From the NCBI RefSeq assembly GCF_000006405.1, contig NW_003205333.1:281188-345187 (forward strand): a DNA stretch of 64,000 bases. Direction: 5' to 3'. Below the pieces are notes generated by a model that made no database searches, had not been told where the DNA came from, and saw nothing but the letters and a program-made list of their open reading frames with translations. Positions 42,361-54,115 of the stretch are shown in pieces. The stretch comes from Perkinsus marinus ATCC 50983. Taxonomy: Eukaryota; Perkinsozoa; Perkinsida; Perkinsidae. Numbering within the stretch: position 1 is the stretch's first letter; every line of letters begins with the position of its first letter. Made by a program: the position numbers and the translations under genes.

Positions 42361-42708
42361 ATTCGGAAGAAACACTCGCCAGAAAAATTTGACATCGCCA
42401 TTATTAGATTAGCGCGCGCCCGAGTAATCGATTTCCTCCCACCGGCACGTATTAACTCCGCACGCCAGAAAATGACAACATGAACAACAACCACAACAAT
42501 GCATGCTGGCAGTAAGCCCACCATGAACAAGACTAATAGATACCTCAACTCTTGCCCTGAAATTAGCAATCACATAGGCTCATCACTATCCTACTATAGC
42601 CACCTTTATAAGACGTATTAACTCCTTTGGTGGAGTGTAGATGATACCACTATGCTCCAATGCATGGGTATTGCCAACTTTATTAACTCTATCAAGAACC
42701 TATGGAAA

Positions 42709-45700
42709 TCAGGCCCTATAATGACGATAAGGCGATGACCAGTACCGCACCTTTTTCATATCGTCTGCAGAGGGGGAATTCTCAATCGCCCATTCGTCAG
42801 CCCACCGTGCGAGATTATTGACAAGGTAATTGTCGGACTCGTACAACGATGGTAGGAGTTGAACCTGATTTACTTGTCGGAGCCGGGGATCGAACCTGCG
42901 TCTCTCGCTACCTGCAGCAGGAACAAAGGTGCAACCAAGAACTCGAGAAAGCCAATCTGGGAATGCGGCCTCGAGACGGTATTGCGATCATTAAGCATCT
43001 GGACTGGTATGTTCTGGGCTTTCTCTAGATCACCCTGAGAGACGAAAAACGTTTTGTTCAGTGTCATCGGATTCGTGACGTTTTTACCTGGGCGAAAAAT
43101 TCATCCAAAACTCTATTAGCCCAAGCCTTGCAACTCTCAAACGGCTTAGTCGGATTAGAGATATCTGCCGCGTGGAGGAATAATTGAAGTAAAGTCATTC
43201 GAACCTGAGCCGGCGACAACACCATAGCGCACCCCAAATATTCTGTTAAATACATCGTTGCTCGAGTACAGCGCTATGCACTCTCCTGACCACTCCTCCT
43301 CCTCAGGATCATAGCCCTCATCTACGATCTGCAAGTAATATGATTCCATACCAAAAAACGCCATAGTTCGCCACCAACGGGCAAGTGGCAGACATTTGAA
43401 TGCTGATCACATTTCGAATCGCTCAAAAGTATTTAATGATTTTGCAAATCACAAGAAAAATTACATACAGATGATAATACATACTCGCCGTATCAATTTC
43501 CTTAATCAGCGAAGTAACAACATTTTTTCGTTTGTGACTATCACACTGTTGAGTACCGAAGTACACTGAGATAGGCAACATTCCCCTACCTCACGATTCA
43601 ACTGATACAACATCTGCAGAGTTTTTATCATCTCAAAATGATGCGCATTATCCGTATGTAAAATGCATTCGATCATAATCCGCCGCGCATCTCGATACCT
43701 ATACCGTGAAATGCAATACTCCCCGTCCCCATACCGCACAAGCTTCTCACTGTTGCTTAGAAAGGCCTTGCAGAACATTCGCCTCAGCATCGCTGCTCAG
43801 CTCAAAGAAGCGCGCACAGTGCATATTTTCCAAAGGTGATTTATCATTGTATCTAAACCATCAGCATCTTGTCCTCAATCATTTTGACCACCTACCGTAG
43901 AGCCAGCTCATGAGCAGTTTCGATCAAGTACGGGTTGTTCACTCCCGGATGCCCTATGTCGTGGACTACTGCGGCCAACAGGACCGCTAGACAGTCCAAC
44001 GGTTGGAAAAATGACATTCCCTTGGATAGAACCAGGTACCTAATCACTGACGATACCAAAACACTCACTCAGGAGGAAGACCACAGTGTTGGAATAGATG
44101 TTCGGCTTCTCAGCTGAGCCGAGATTTCTCCAACAGTAATAAAATTTACATGGAAATTCGATTAAAAATGTACAGAAACCACCTAAAACTTCCTCGGAAT
44201 TTCCAGATTGTCACCAACACATGTGGTTAACCATGTGCATATTTTCCCATACTCAAAGACCATCATAAAAACAGCATAAGTAATTTCGAAAACCATCTTC
44301 TCATCAGCAAATGGTTACTCACGTATATGATCGATCACCACGATATCTGAGTCTTGTAAAAATTTCCAGAAAAAATACGTAGCGCGCTTGCCGAGAACGA
44401 AAACAAAAACACTTCGACAGTTTCCAGTGCACACAAGCTCCGGCCCGCGCCCACCTGTAAACAGTATGTGTGACGTCAACCGCATGATACCAATTGTGAT
44501 AAGGGTTATCCAAATACGCCAGCCGTGCCCTCCTTAAGAAGACCTGAAATTACCTAGCCACTGCTGGGAGACTCTGGCGAATACAATACCTCTAGAACGC
44601 CCAAGTCGATGAAACCAGTGATAAAATGGGAAATCCCGGACCCCAAGAAGATATACCTGCAGACGATTCTGATGATACCGTCACGCGCCACAAAATTCCC
44701 TCACTTCAGTAGGGCATCGTTTTGTTCAAGACTGTGTTGCAAGACATCGTAATTCCAACTGTCGGCCAAACCACAATCTAATAGTCCTGATTTCTGCAAG
44801 TCGGAGACGAAGGTTCGCAACGCTGTTGCTCCTGAGTAATACCACAATTCGACAACATTTCGTCGTGGTCGTGCTGCTGCTGTTGTTCGCTCACTTCGGC
44901 CTAATCTATCAGCCAATATCTCGTTGTCTTGACTGGCCTTTCGCGCCTGATAGCAACAGTGATGAACTTACGAGAAACAATTTCCTTGTGATGAACCTGA
45001 TTTTGGGTAATCATGTCTAACACAGCGAGATCGTCCGAGCCAAGGTTTTTCAGCTCCTCCTCATCAACAGGGTGCTTCGCAATGAACATCTCCGAAAGCA
45101 CAGCCAACTTCTCCACCACTGCCTCGAGGACCTACTCCCACGAGGTCCCTGGTTCGATCCCCGCACCTGTCGTTTTCTCACCGAAGCCTCACTCATGAAC
45201 GCCCCAGAGTCCTCCAAATCCTCATCACTCTGTGCGAGGTTCACAAGATGCTCCTCCTCTTGTCGCTGGATTCACAAAGATACGTGCGCACAGCGAAGAA
45301 TATCTTTCAGCTCACCTCTTCCACGGCGACCTTGCTGATTTGACTGACCGTTTTGAAGATCGTCTTCGCCATATCCCTCACTCGACAGAATAGCCCTTCT
45401 AATGGGACCAGTACCTGAGGAAAGGCCAATGCAGCGGTACACCGCAGATGGACATATAATCACTTACTATTTGCGATACACTGTTGCTCAGCAAAGTCGC
45501 CGAGAGTATCATAACGATAATAACAGTGATCTGACAGCGTGATAGGTCCCAAGATCGAATCCCAGTGAAGGCACTTCTTACCACCAAGGCAATGTTCGCA
45601 CCAGCGTCTGTCTTACTCACCGCCGTAAAGTCAAACATGACTTGTACTTTCGTACCATCATAACCATGACTCGTGACCCACAGCTCATTAGATATCCTAT

Positions 45701-46931
45701 TCGGTGGCTCAGCAAAGTTCTCCGCATACAGCACGCCCGTTGGGAGCGCCTCGATCACCAACGTCACTGGTCTGTATTCTTGGAAATCGTAGAAGTCCAG
45801 GAACTCGACAATGGTTTGGTTGAAAGACCTAGGAATCAGCAGCTAAAGAAGAGAACGCGAAGAAAATCAACTCACTCCCCCCCAATATAGTCTTCTCCAA
45901 AAACATGCACCTGGCTTGCGAACTGCTGTGCCCAAGCCTGCATAGAATGATCTTCATTCGGGTACCTGAACATAATAGATTCACAAGTCAACTAGATGGA
46001 TGCCCAATACGATAGATTACTTCATGACGTCAAATATGGGCAATACCATAACTAAGCCAATTGTCAACATTGAAACTCTAGTGGATAAAGCATTGATCAG
46101 CCTTGACCCAAGGACCTGAGAGTAATCCTACGGCAATGCATTAGCACTAGTGAATACTTTGGCCGTGCCAGCGCTCTCGTCTTGGGTGCTGCTGACACCA
46201 GGCAGCCACTTCAGCAACCTCATCACTCGAGTTATTCGTCCGGCTCGTGCGCCGAGTTTAGTCGTACGAGCAGCACGGAGTAATACAACGTTGGAGCCGA
46301 AACCAGAATTAACTGATATAACGAGTGAGAACAAATCACAAGGGTGATTGAAGAACTCACATTCAAGACTCTGGTCGTTGTCACCGAGCGCCCAAGATAT
46401 GTCAAGGAAGAGGGAAAACGCTCCAATGAAATCCATGAGGAAAAAGAATCCTCCGAAGTATCTATTTGAAGCCCGAGTTCAGTGGAGTCTCAACGGGTGG
46501 GATATTACTTGCGCGTGCTGAGGCTGAGAATTATCATTTCTCCAACGAATAAGACAAATGTAACGATGAGAATATGGTCCAAGACGTGATAGCTATTTCC
46601 AATATCCAACAGCGTCTAAGAGAAGTGAAGACTCGAGCTGAAGAATTGCATAGTACCACACTACCCAGCAATCAGGTAAGAATAGGGCAACCAGTAAGGC
46701 GATGTTCATTATGGTTTGGACGGTGAAAGAGTGTGCCGTTCGATACGCCATCCGGAGCATCCATGGCCTCCGCTTGAAGAAAGGCATCCTGAGTACTCGT
46801 AAATATGTCGAGAGCCCTCTCCGATGACCGAGTTACTTTAGAAGAGAGCGCCGGCCTTCGAAGTGGGTCGTTGCAGCTCGCATAGATTTCCTCTTTGCGT
46901 ATGCCATAGTCGGTGAACGTGCTGAGTTCAT
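42709..46931 (-). CDS. Multi-pass membrane, HAMP-like cyclic nucleotide phosphodiesterase
   Basis: The C-terminal half is a class I PDE that hydrolyses cAMP and/or cGMP. It has [17 protein letters not shown] (HNxxH), the metal site [35 protein letters not shown] with the conserved Asp, and [14 protein letters not shown]. The N-terminal half starts [15 protein letters not shown] and has membrane helices resembling a voltage-sensor module: [40 protein letters not shown], and an S4-like basic helix ([20 protein letters not shown]). A helix [16 protein letters not shown] follows, then an exposed domain of about 150 residues, then [22 protein letters not shown]-like linker [20 protein letters not shown] connects to the PDE. 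Introns include two tRNA-T-arm introns, one shared-core intron and one MITE. Substrate preference cannot be told. Similar membrane halves are known on protist cyclases. Confidence 0.85.
42865..42911 (-). repeat. tRNA-T-arm-like intron (PDE, 3' intron), 47 nt
   Basis: The minus-strand intron starts gtagcgagagacgcaggttc and ends aaatcag. An exact B-box ggttcgatccc lies in the sense orientation, followed by cggctccgac. Splicing joins VAPLFLLQ to VQLLPSLYE. Confidence 0.75.
44084..44254 (+). mobile_element. hAT-like MITE family A copy with 8-bp target duplication, within PDE
   Basis: This 171-bp element begins cagtgttggaata and ends attttcccatactc. The flanks gaagacca (44076-44083) and aaagacca (44255-44262) match at 7 of 8. 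It sits in an intron of the minus-strand PDE gene. Confidence 0.8.
44657..44704 (-). repeat. Shared-core intron (PDE), 48 nt
   Basis: The minus-strand intron begins gtgaggg, then aattttgtggcgcgtgacgg, and ends ctgcag. Splicing restores QNDALLK then YIFLGSG. Confidence 0.8.
45132..45181 (-). repeat. tRNA-T-arm-like intron (PDE, 5' intron), 50 nt
   Basis: On the plus strand gaggtccctggttcgatccc is a tRNA-like variable/T-arm with an exact B-box, then cgcacctgtcgtttt. The intron runs on the minus strand from gtgagaaaacgac to gggagtag. The tRNA-like part is antisense to the host gene. Confidence 0.75.
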
Positions 46932-47444
46932 TGGTGATACCTAAGCACCGTTAGAGTACATCAGCCCACGTGATGCTCGAAAACAGTTTGAGCAATATAA
47001 CTGATTCGTGGTAGGATGATTAGATAGTACCTTCGTGCCCATCCACAAATAACTGCTTGCAGGTTCGGCGGAGGGTAACGGTAGGCGCTGATTCGAATAC
47101 AGCGTACACGAATCACGGAGCAGAGGACGTCAGCAGGAGCTTGAGCGGGTTGTCAGAAGACAATACACTCAGAGGAATACAACAACTACTTACAGGAAAG
47201 CACTGGGTACGAGTTCGATGTGGCCCAAGTCGGAATTCCACGTGAGCGGCTTTCACTATCCCTAGTTTTGCTTTCGTTTCATTCGAAAGCGCGAATAGCT
47301 CAACTGGCAGGAGTAAGCCACTGAGCATGGAGGTAAGGGACAGATTCGTTGCTTGTCGGTCATCAGGTGCAGGATGCCTTAATAACTCAAGCGGCGCACA
47401 ATTGACTACGGAAAAGGAAACCTGTGCTCGAACACTAGAAATAA
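46932..47444. other. Upstream region of PDE
   Basis: Probable promoter and leader of the PDE gene. No exon is supported. Confidence 0.35.
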
Positions 47445-47516
47445 AGCCATCTGCCGGGATTGAACCGACGACCTTCTGCTTACGAAGCAGACGCTCTACC
47501 ACTAAGCTAAGATGGC
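47445..47516 (-). tRNA. tRNA-Thr (anticodon CGT)
   Basis: A complete minus-strand cloverleaf. The acceptor GCCATCT pairs with AGATGGC. The A-box is TAGCTTAGTGGTAGAGCG. The anticodon stem CTGC/GCAG closes the loop TTCGTAA. The B-box is ggttcaatccc. There is no intron and no encoded CCA. Confidence 0.88.
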
Positions 47517-49257
47517 TACAAAGTTGAAAGTTGTCCAACAACTTCTGTGAACTTCTGAAAATCTGTCCTGTGATCTGTTCCGTGCAGGACGAGTATTCGG
47601 GTCATTCGCATAAGAATTTCATGAATTCTCTCCGCCATATCACGACATTTTGCACGAATATGGCCACGTTGGTGATGAATAGGCATGCCGAGGTTGAATC
47701 CTTTACGTGGCGCGTGAAAAAAGACATGACCGGAACTTTTCCAGAGAAATGCAGTCCTAAAGTTCTTCGATGTGCTAAGACTCATGTTGGCTCTCGTTTC
47801 GTTATTTTCGAACCCGACATTCAGTCTCGCGTGGTGATGCTGATTCCGGGGCAATTCATAGTCTTCATTCATTCAGTGGGTAGGCTCGGTCGATCTCTCA
47901 ATCTGCCAACACCAGCTCACTTACAGGTCCAGAAACACCCATATATCGAAAACAGTTCAAAAGATGAACACTAGCGAACCACGGAAAATGAATAGATGAT
48001 GTACCATATATCATCCAAGCCGTCCATCCGATGCATAGTCATAGGAGCAGAGACTTTCCGAGAAACTCTTCGTGGCTCTCCTTGTTGTCAATCTTGTGAC
48101 TTGGCGCGAAAACCAGCGTCAAACAATCATCCAGGTCAATTTTCTTCCCCAGGAGATCCTTGGGTCGGTAAGAGAGACGTGATAACGCCTGAGTGTGAGT
48201 ATATCGATATTTCAGCCGACCACAAGTTGTTACTGAACCGCCGTTGATCGTCCGTATCAATTCCAGACCTGAGTGGTACACTGCTCGCTCCAATGCTCGC
48301 CCGGGACGATTGAGAATCTTTCGTCGGGGTAATCTCAAGTGGAGCTGACAATATACAATAATGACAATCCCTGTATACCCGACATTGTATTCATGCTTAT
48401 ATATGGATATCAATACATTATACCATATTAATACGATACATTATAGAGGATATACGATAACCCTTGGAATGACGGAGTTGAAAACAAGGCTGTACATCAC
48501 TGGGTCGAAGCTACACGCATTGATTCATGTGTGAATCATCGCCGTTACGCCAGATAATACTATCATTTTCGACTCTAATCATCTAACAGATCAAGACAAC
48601 GAGCGCCGAGCTTAACCTCACCTCTCCGTGCGGATGTCGGAGTGCGGTCCTAGCAGTTGCAAAGGTTGCCGTGAGATATCGACTGAGCGAAGGTGGTATG
48701 GAGTCCACGATTTCAGTGCACTGCTGTCGGGTACTGGGCTTGGTGCGTTCTCTTGACGATTTACGCCCATGCGGGAGCACTGAAAGGGCCACATAACCAA
48801 CTCAATGCTAGGGATGAGTGTCGGAATCCACCTTCTTCCGGTTGCACAGCAGTGGTAAATTTCAGACTCTTTTTTGGTAACATAACATGGGGAAAGTTGA
48901 TTACCTATACAAACTGAAGTTGGGATCGCCACCAAAATCGCCACTCACGACTTTGTCGAAGTTGCGCATCCGTAATGCCGTTGTCATCTCATCCGGTCCG
49001 CTACACTGTAATGTGCTTACACCAAACTGGGCCTCCAAGAGTGTGACCTTCCTACTCAATATCATCGGAAGCGGAGCGAGACCCTCCTACAGTTGCCGCG
49101 CTGTAACGGCTGTGGTTCAAGCTACTGAGTAGGGTCAGAGAGCCATTATGATCTCCCCTGTTCGCCGAAAGCAACCGACAGAAAGGAAACTCTGGTGGAA
49201 TATCATCTATGATGAGTATGTCTTCAACTGAAGGGTCGTATCTGGGCACATTCACAA
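47517..49257. other. Intergenic, no supported gene
   Basis: Two overlapping frames of about 118 codons (47531-47974 plus, 47516-47872 minus) oppose each other and neither shows family features. Nothing else is recognised. Confidence 0.3.
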
Positions 49258-49415
49258 CAGTGTTGGAGGAATGAATGTTCGCTGAACTCAGGAGTATAAA
49301 TACGAGTTGGGCTAGAGGCGCAGAGAAACCAGCAAGAATTCAACGACCTTCCTTCGGAATTTTCATGTTGTCATCAGAACATGTGGGTGACCATGTGCAT
49401 ATTTTTACCACACTG
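49258..49415 (+). mobile_element. hAT-like MITE family A copy
   Basis: It begins cagtgttggagga and ends atttttaccacactg, 158 bp, with the internal 'catgtgg.tgaccatgtgcat'. The flanks do not match. Confidence 0.75.
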
Positions 49416-49841
49416 GTGTCGTTCATGATTAAACCCGACTAGTGTTCGCTGATCAACTCACGTGACGTCAGCAACGATGCCGCCAGATCGACCAGAGGCT
49501 ACACCATGGCTTAATCGCTGGAAATCTGGGGGTACCTGTCAGAACAGTCTCGCGCTCAAGCGCGTCATCAATACACGGGGAAAATGAGAATCCGTAGCCT
49601 CTGTGAAAGCAGTTTTGGGGAAATTCCCACCTCGGGTCCGATCGGAAAACTATACGCAGATGAGGAGAAGGAGAGCGAAGTAAAGTTCTGCGATAAACGA
49701 CGAAGTTGTCGATGTAACAACACTGTCATTGAACTGAAATCAACAAGGAGTTCATCCTTACAAATTCCCTAATGTATCATATAACTATATCAATGAATTA
49801 CCCTCAGTGAAATGCTTACGAGTTAGCGCCTATATGTGACC
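49416..49841. other. Between MITE copies, nothing recognised
   Basis: A 62-codon plus-strand frame at 49584-49772 has no recognisable features. Confidence 0.3.
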
Positions 49842-49997
49842 CTTGTGTGGAGGGAAAATATGCATATGGTCAACTACATAGTTGATGCCAATAAGGAGAA
49901 TTTCTTGCCGGTTTGTGAATTCTCCTACCCTAGTTCGTGTGCGAATTTTCATAACTAGTGTGGAAACTTCTGAACTGGAACGAGGAAACCAACACTG
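49842..49997 (-). mobile_element. hAT-like MITE family A copy, reverse orientation
   Basis: From cttgtgtggagggaaaatat to gaaaccaacactg, 156 bp. The left terminus differs at two of the first four bases, and the family core is clear. Confidence 0.65.
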
Positions 49998-50095
49998 ACT
50001 GGATTCCCTCGTGTTAACAGCGCGGTCACCCTTGACCTCGAATTCATGCTGCCAATAGCACGATCAGCATAGAAGTTGCCATAGCATATCAAGGC

Positions 50096-50262
50096 CAGTG
50101 TTGAGGGATTATATGTTCGCTTTCCTAAGCCGAGCTCAGGAGTTTCCTCACTAAATGTAGGAGTTTGTATATCAATTAGTATAAAAGTGTAGAGAAACCA
50201 ACACGAATTTCCATATTGTCACCGACACATGTGGTCGACCATGTGCATATTTTGCCACACTG
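50096..50262 (+). mobile_element. hAT-like MITE family A copy
   Basis: It begins cagtgttgagggat and ends attttgccacactg, 167 bp. It is nearly full length. Confidence 0.8.
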
Positions 50263-50397
50263 TTCTAGACTGAAGAGATTCCTTGAATGAGCTTTTGATA
50301 AGGACAATCTTCATCGATTGAGTATAATAAGGCTGCTGCCTTTCAAGGCATTGGCCTGCTATTATATTCAGTGCAGTGTTATGTGAATTGACAAATC

Positions 50398-50572
50398 CAG
50401 TGTTGAAGAAATACGTTCGCTTCCCTGACAGTTTCCTCACTAATTACACAAGTTTACATATGAATTCGGGTAGAAATGTACAGGAATCGACGAGAATTTC
50501 CCGAAATTTCCTCAGAGTTTTCATATTGTCACCAACACATGTGGTTGACCATGAGCAGTTTTCCCCACACTG
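50398..50572 (+). mobile_element. hAT-like MITE family A copy with perfect 8-bp target duplication
   Basis: This 175-bp element begins cagtgttgaagaa and ends ttccccacactg. It is flanked on both sides by gacaaatc (50390-50397 and 50573-50580). An exact 8-bp duplication plus CAGTG-type ends points to the hAT superfamily. It has no coding capacity. Confidence 0.88.
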
Positions 50573-50642
50573 GACAAATCACTATCAAAAGCTGCCAGTA
50601 TACTCGCGCACAATTTTTCTGGACCTCTGGAGGAACCCCAAT

Positions 50643-50860
50643 CAGTGTTGGAATAAATGCTCGCTCTCCTCAGCTGGCCTCAGGAGCTCCCTCACTACAT
50701 AACGAGAAATTGCACACGATTTAGGCCAAGAGCGTACGAAAACTAGCAATAATTTCCCAAAATTTCCTCAAAATTTCCTCAAAATTTTCTCAAAATTTTC
50801 TCAAAATTTAATGCTCTCACCAACGAGCGTAGTTGACCATATGCATATTCGCCCACACTG
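50643..50860 (+). mobile_element. hAT-like MITE family A copy with internal tandem expansion
   Basis: It begins cagtgttggaata and ends ttcgcccacactg, 218 bp. The extra length comes from four to five tandem copies of a 10-11 nt unit (aaaatttcctc and variants) at about 50758-50808. Confidence 0.8.
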
Positions 50861-51335
50861 CACGATAAGCACGAGCGAATACAGTACAGTGCACAAACTC
50901 TCCCCTTCCCTATGGTTCACTCGCAAGACTTGCTCCCCTCGAAATCCTGATAAGTCCACATAACCCAACCACTGTGCACCGCTAGTAAGAGGTGATTACT
51001 CATATATATTTGTGAATCTATACGACACATAGATCAATATCAGTGCTGCGTTGCTCGAGACGGTGTGTGTCAGTTCGAAGTCCACCACTGTGATTGAGTT
51101 CGTTACACTTGTTGCCAATACGGTAGACTATGTTGCATTATTCGGTTGGCCGAAGCACTGTCATAACAAGCAAAGGGGTGGTGAAGTGCTATGGTTCACG
51201 AGCAGTCCGGCAGAGGTCTAGGATCCCACGAAGACACTAATAACCTCTCGTGGGAAGCGTGTTCATGCCAATTTCCGAAATGCCGATAAACGATATGTGA
51301 GCTATTTTTATCATGAACCTTACAACTGACGAGAG
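50861..51335. other. Between MITE copies, nothing recognised
   Basis: No exon or RNA gene is seen. Confidence 0.3.
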
Positions 51336-51516
51336 CAGTATGGGAATATACGCAAATGGTCAACTATATGTGTCGGTAGAAACGTGGAGATTCTGAGAGG
51401 AAATTTTGGGGAATTATTGTTAGATCTGTACTCTCCTATCGAAAATCGTTGTGTGGATCTTCAGTGAGAGAACTCATGAGCTCAGTTGAGGAAACCAAAC
51501 ATATATTCCAACACTG
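51336..51516 (-). mobile_element. hAT-like MITE family A copy, reverse orientation
   Basis: It begins cagtatgggaatata and ends atattccaacactg, 181 bp. The flanks gacgagag and gactacag agree at 6 of 8, suggesting a decayed target duplication. Confidence 0.75.
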
Positions 51517-52009
51517 GACTACAGCAGTACTGACTCACCACGTGTATATAGTGTCCGTCACCCGAGACGATCTCGGGTCATAATAGCATGCACAACTTAC
51601 ATGTGATCAATGTGAAGATTCATAAGGCTACGCGTGAACCTCCTGAGAAGCACGGTATTACTCAGGAAGATCGCCAACAAACAACTGAGCACCCACTTAA
51701 ACCTTCGTAGACCTTTTGTATCCCCGAATATCGCCCAAGGACAGAACACCAATAAAGAACTCTCTCCATAAGGCACCCATTTCGTTGCCTCCTTGCGAGA
51801 CATATTGAACTACTCATTATATTCAGTCCCGAAGGCGATAGAAAATACTCACAAACTGAGATGAGCTACAAAACACTTATAATTCAAATTATTCCGCTAC
51901 GATGAATTGACCAACTACTTGACAAAACACTGCCGAGCTCCCGAAATTGTGGCCCCACTTGTGATATGTGTATGAAAAAACTACTAGGGTGAGTCTTTCA
52001 CGTGCGAGC
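51517..52009. other. Intergenic, no supported gene
   Basis: A minus-strand frame of 68 codons (51597-51803) has a hydrophobic segment, but there is no other evidence. Confidence 0.3.
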
Positions 52010-52580
52010 TTAGGAGCTACTCATGACCTGAAATCCATGAAGTGAGCAGCCAAATACGCAAGGGAGACATCGTGCTACATGGTACGCCAGATAAGCTACG
52101 CCAGCGATCAAAATGACAGGCAGAACCCCCATACTAATAACCCCCGCGTTGGTTCCAAGTTCAGAATTCATCGGAATGCCTTGAGACTGAAAACAACAAC
52201 AACAACGTAGAGGTCCCTGGTTCGACTCCTGGTCACGGCACTTCTTCGTGACCCTCCAACACTCCTATCCTGTGCGCCTTCGCTTGCCTCCTGGCTTCAT
52301 CAGAATGCCCGATCTCTTCGAAATCCTCCGTCACATTGCCACCACTAATCGTCGAAATGACCTGTCCTAACCATGCACTCCGCAACATGGGAAAACATCC
52401 TACCTCAGGTCCTCCCGGATGGCTCTCCAAAAAGTCAGTAACATCATATACAGAACCATGAATAACGACCCAGCAGTCATCGCTCTTATCATGAGCTTTC
52501 ACCTCCGCTTTGGTGTATACTCTAACAGACTCCTTAGTCGTCTCATCAGTGCTGTGGTCGGGAGCCGAGGCGAGCGGCAT
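52010..52580 (-). CDS. Cytochrome b5, tail-anchored
   Basis: This is a small haem protein that supplies electrons to membrane desaturases and oxidases. It starts at ATG 52580. The domain has [20 protein letters not shown] then [20 protein letters not shown], with the first axial His in HPGG. After a 42-nt intron, [20 protein letters not shown] carries the second axial His (GHS). A 55-nt intron (52187-52241) containing a tRNA T-arm precedes the tail exon. That exon encodes a transmembrane helix ([20 protein letters not shown]) and a short Cys-containing end, with the stop at 52010-52012. The first intron lacks stops and is a multiple of three, so retention would insert 14 residues. The gene lies 332 bp downstream of a sterol-oxidase-type enzyme on the same strand, which would be a natural electron acceptor. 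Confidence 0.9.
52187..52241 (-). repeat. tRNA-T-arm-like intron (cytochrome b5), 55 nt
   Basis: On the plus strand gaggtccctggttcgactcc holds an exact B-box, then tggtcacggcac. It is antisense to the gene. The intron runs from gtgccgtgacc to gttttcag on the minus strand. Its first part is nearly identical to the PDE intron at 45132-45181 (gaggtccctggttcga in both). Confidence 0.78.
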
Positions 52581-52912
52581 GGTGAAAAGCCTCGTAAAAA
52601 ACTTAAAATGTAATTCTAGAGAAGAGTTAAACTATCTCGTTACAGTTTGTGAACAACGCAACAATAACCACCTGGGCCTGTAAAAATCGATAACTCTAGT
52701 AGTAGATCCGACGTGCCAGCTACCAACAACATGCGATCGTGTCCAGGTGACACGCGGGTGCATCAGCATGTATTCCGGAGACACACGCTCCATTAGGGCT
52801 CGACATGAGGCCAGTTCAGACAGAGATGGTATTAGCGCTGATATCATAAATACAATGGGATGTTGAGGGACAAATCTTGTGTAAAATACTTTATAATGAT
52901 ACACAGTAGTTT

Positions 52913-53819
52913 CTAAGCACAGTAATGGTGCAAGAACTTAGTCGGAATTCGTCCTTTCTCTTCACGTTGAGCCTTCAGCTGAGCCAAATGTGCTTGCCAC
53001 AAACCGTCAGTACCTAGAACGCAGATCCGGCGCAGGTTCGATCCTCGGCACTACCATGTATTCTGTCTAAAAAGCCTATATTCCCATAATTGACGTTGAA
53101 CTTCTGATGATGGAAATCGTGGAAGTCAGGCTGGTGGTCGAACCACATTATCCACGGCCATCTGAAGCAAATCTCGATTCCGTCACTGCGCCACAAAATT
53201 ACATACCGTATGCCACTGTGGTGGCCTTCTGTCCCGAGTACCGCATATATAGACCATAAGAGAAATGTCGCTGAGAAAAATACCAATCACCCACTTCATT
53301 TTATACAAAAAATTTCGCGACACAATTCCGCAACACAGAAAATAACGCCTCGAGAAAATACAAATTTCCCAAGTATTACAGCAATGCGAGCCGAGGAAGA
53401 AGGCTCCAGCTCCCAGAGGAATGAAGTCAGCAATGAGCAATTCCAATGGGTGGCAATACCTACATACCACTCCTCGAACGAATCACGCATATCAGCGGTC
53501 TTATTACAATGACGCAAATGCATTGGGGGCCGGGTACTCATGATGAACCTTGTGAATCTTCTTATACAAAAACGGACTCGCATGGAATAACCAATGACCG
53601 TAGAAGAACAGAAACTCGTTCACTAGGATGAAATAACTGAATAAAAATACGGTACTGCAGGATTCACCATCTTCGGTCGCTTGTGTCAAGAATAGTTCGC
53701 AAATTGCTGTTGTACCGAATAGCGATTCGAGATTAGCGTTCGCGAATTGAGCGAATAGTTGCTGGAATAGCATGTGGTGCAGTAGTTATACGCTACACGC
53801 TACCACTACTACTACTACC

Positions 53820-53860
<41 letters not shown>

Positions 53861-53883
53861 CACTACTACCACTACTACCACTA

Positions 53884-53917
<34 letters not shown>

Positions 53918-53955
53918 CACTACTACCACTACTACCACTACTACTACTACTACTG

Positions 53956-54034
<79 letters not shown>

Positions 54035-54078
54035 CACTACTACCACTACTACCACTACTACCACTACTACTACTACTG

Positions 54079-54115
<37 letters not shown>

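Noticed and set aside
47516-47974. Two opposing frames of about 118 codons next to tRNA-Thr
   Set aside because: They overlap on opposite strands, neither has recognisable features, and the longer plus frame depends on a non-ATG start.
49258-51516. CRISPR-like array because of regularly repeated blocks
   Set aside because: The units are 150-220 bp, in both orientations, with inverted ends and target duplications. They are MITEs, not repeats with spacers.
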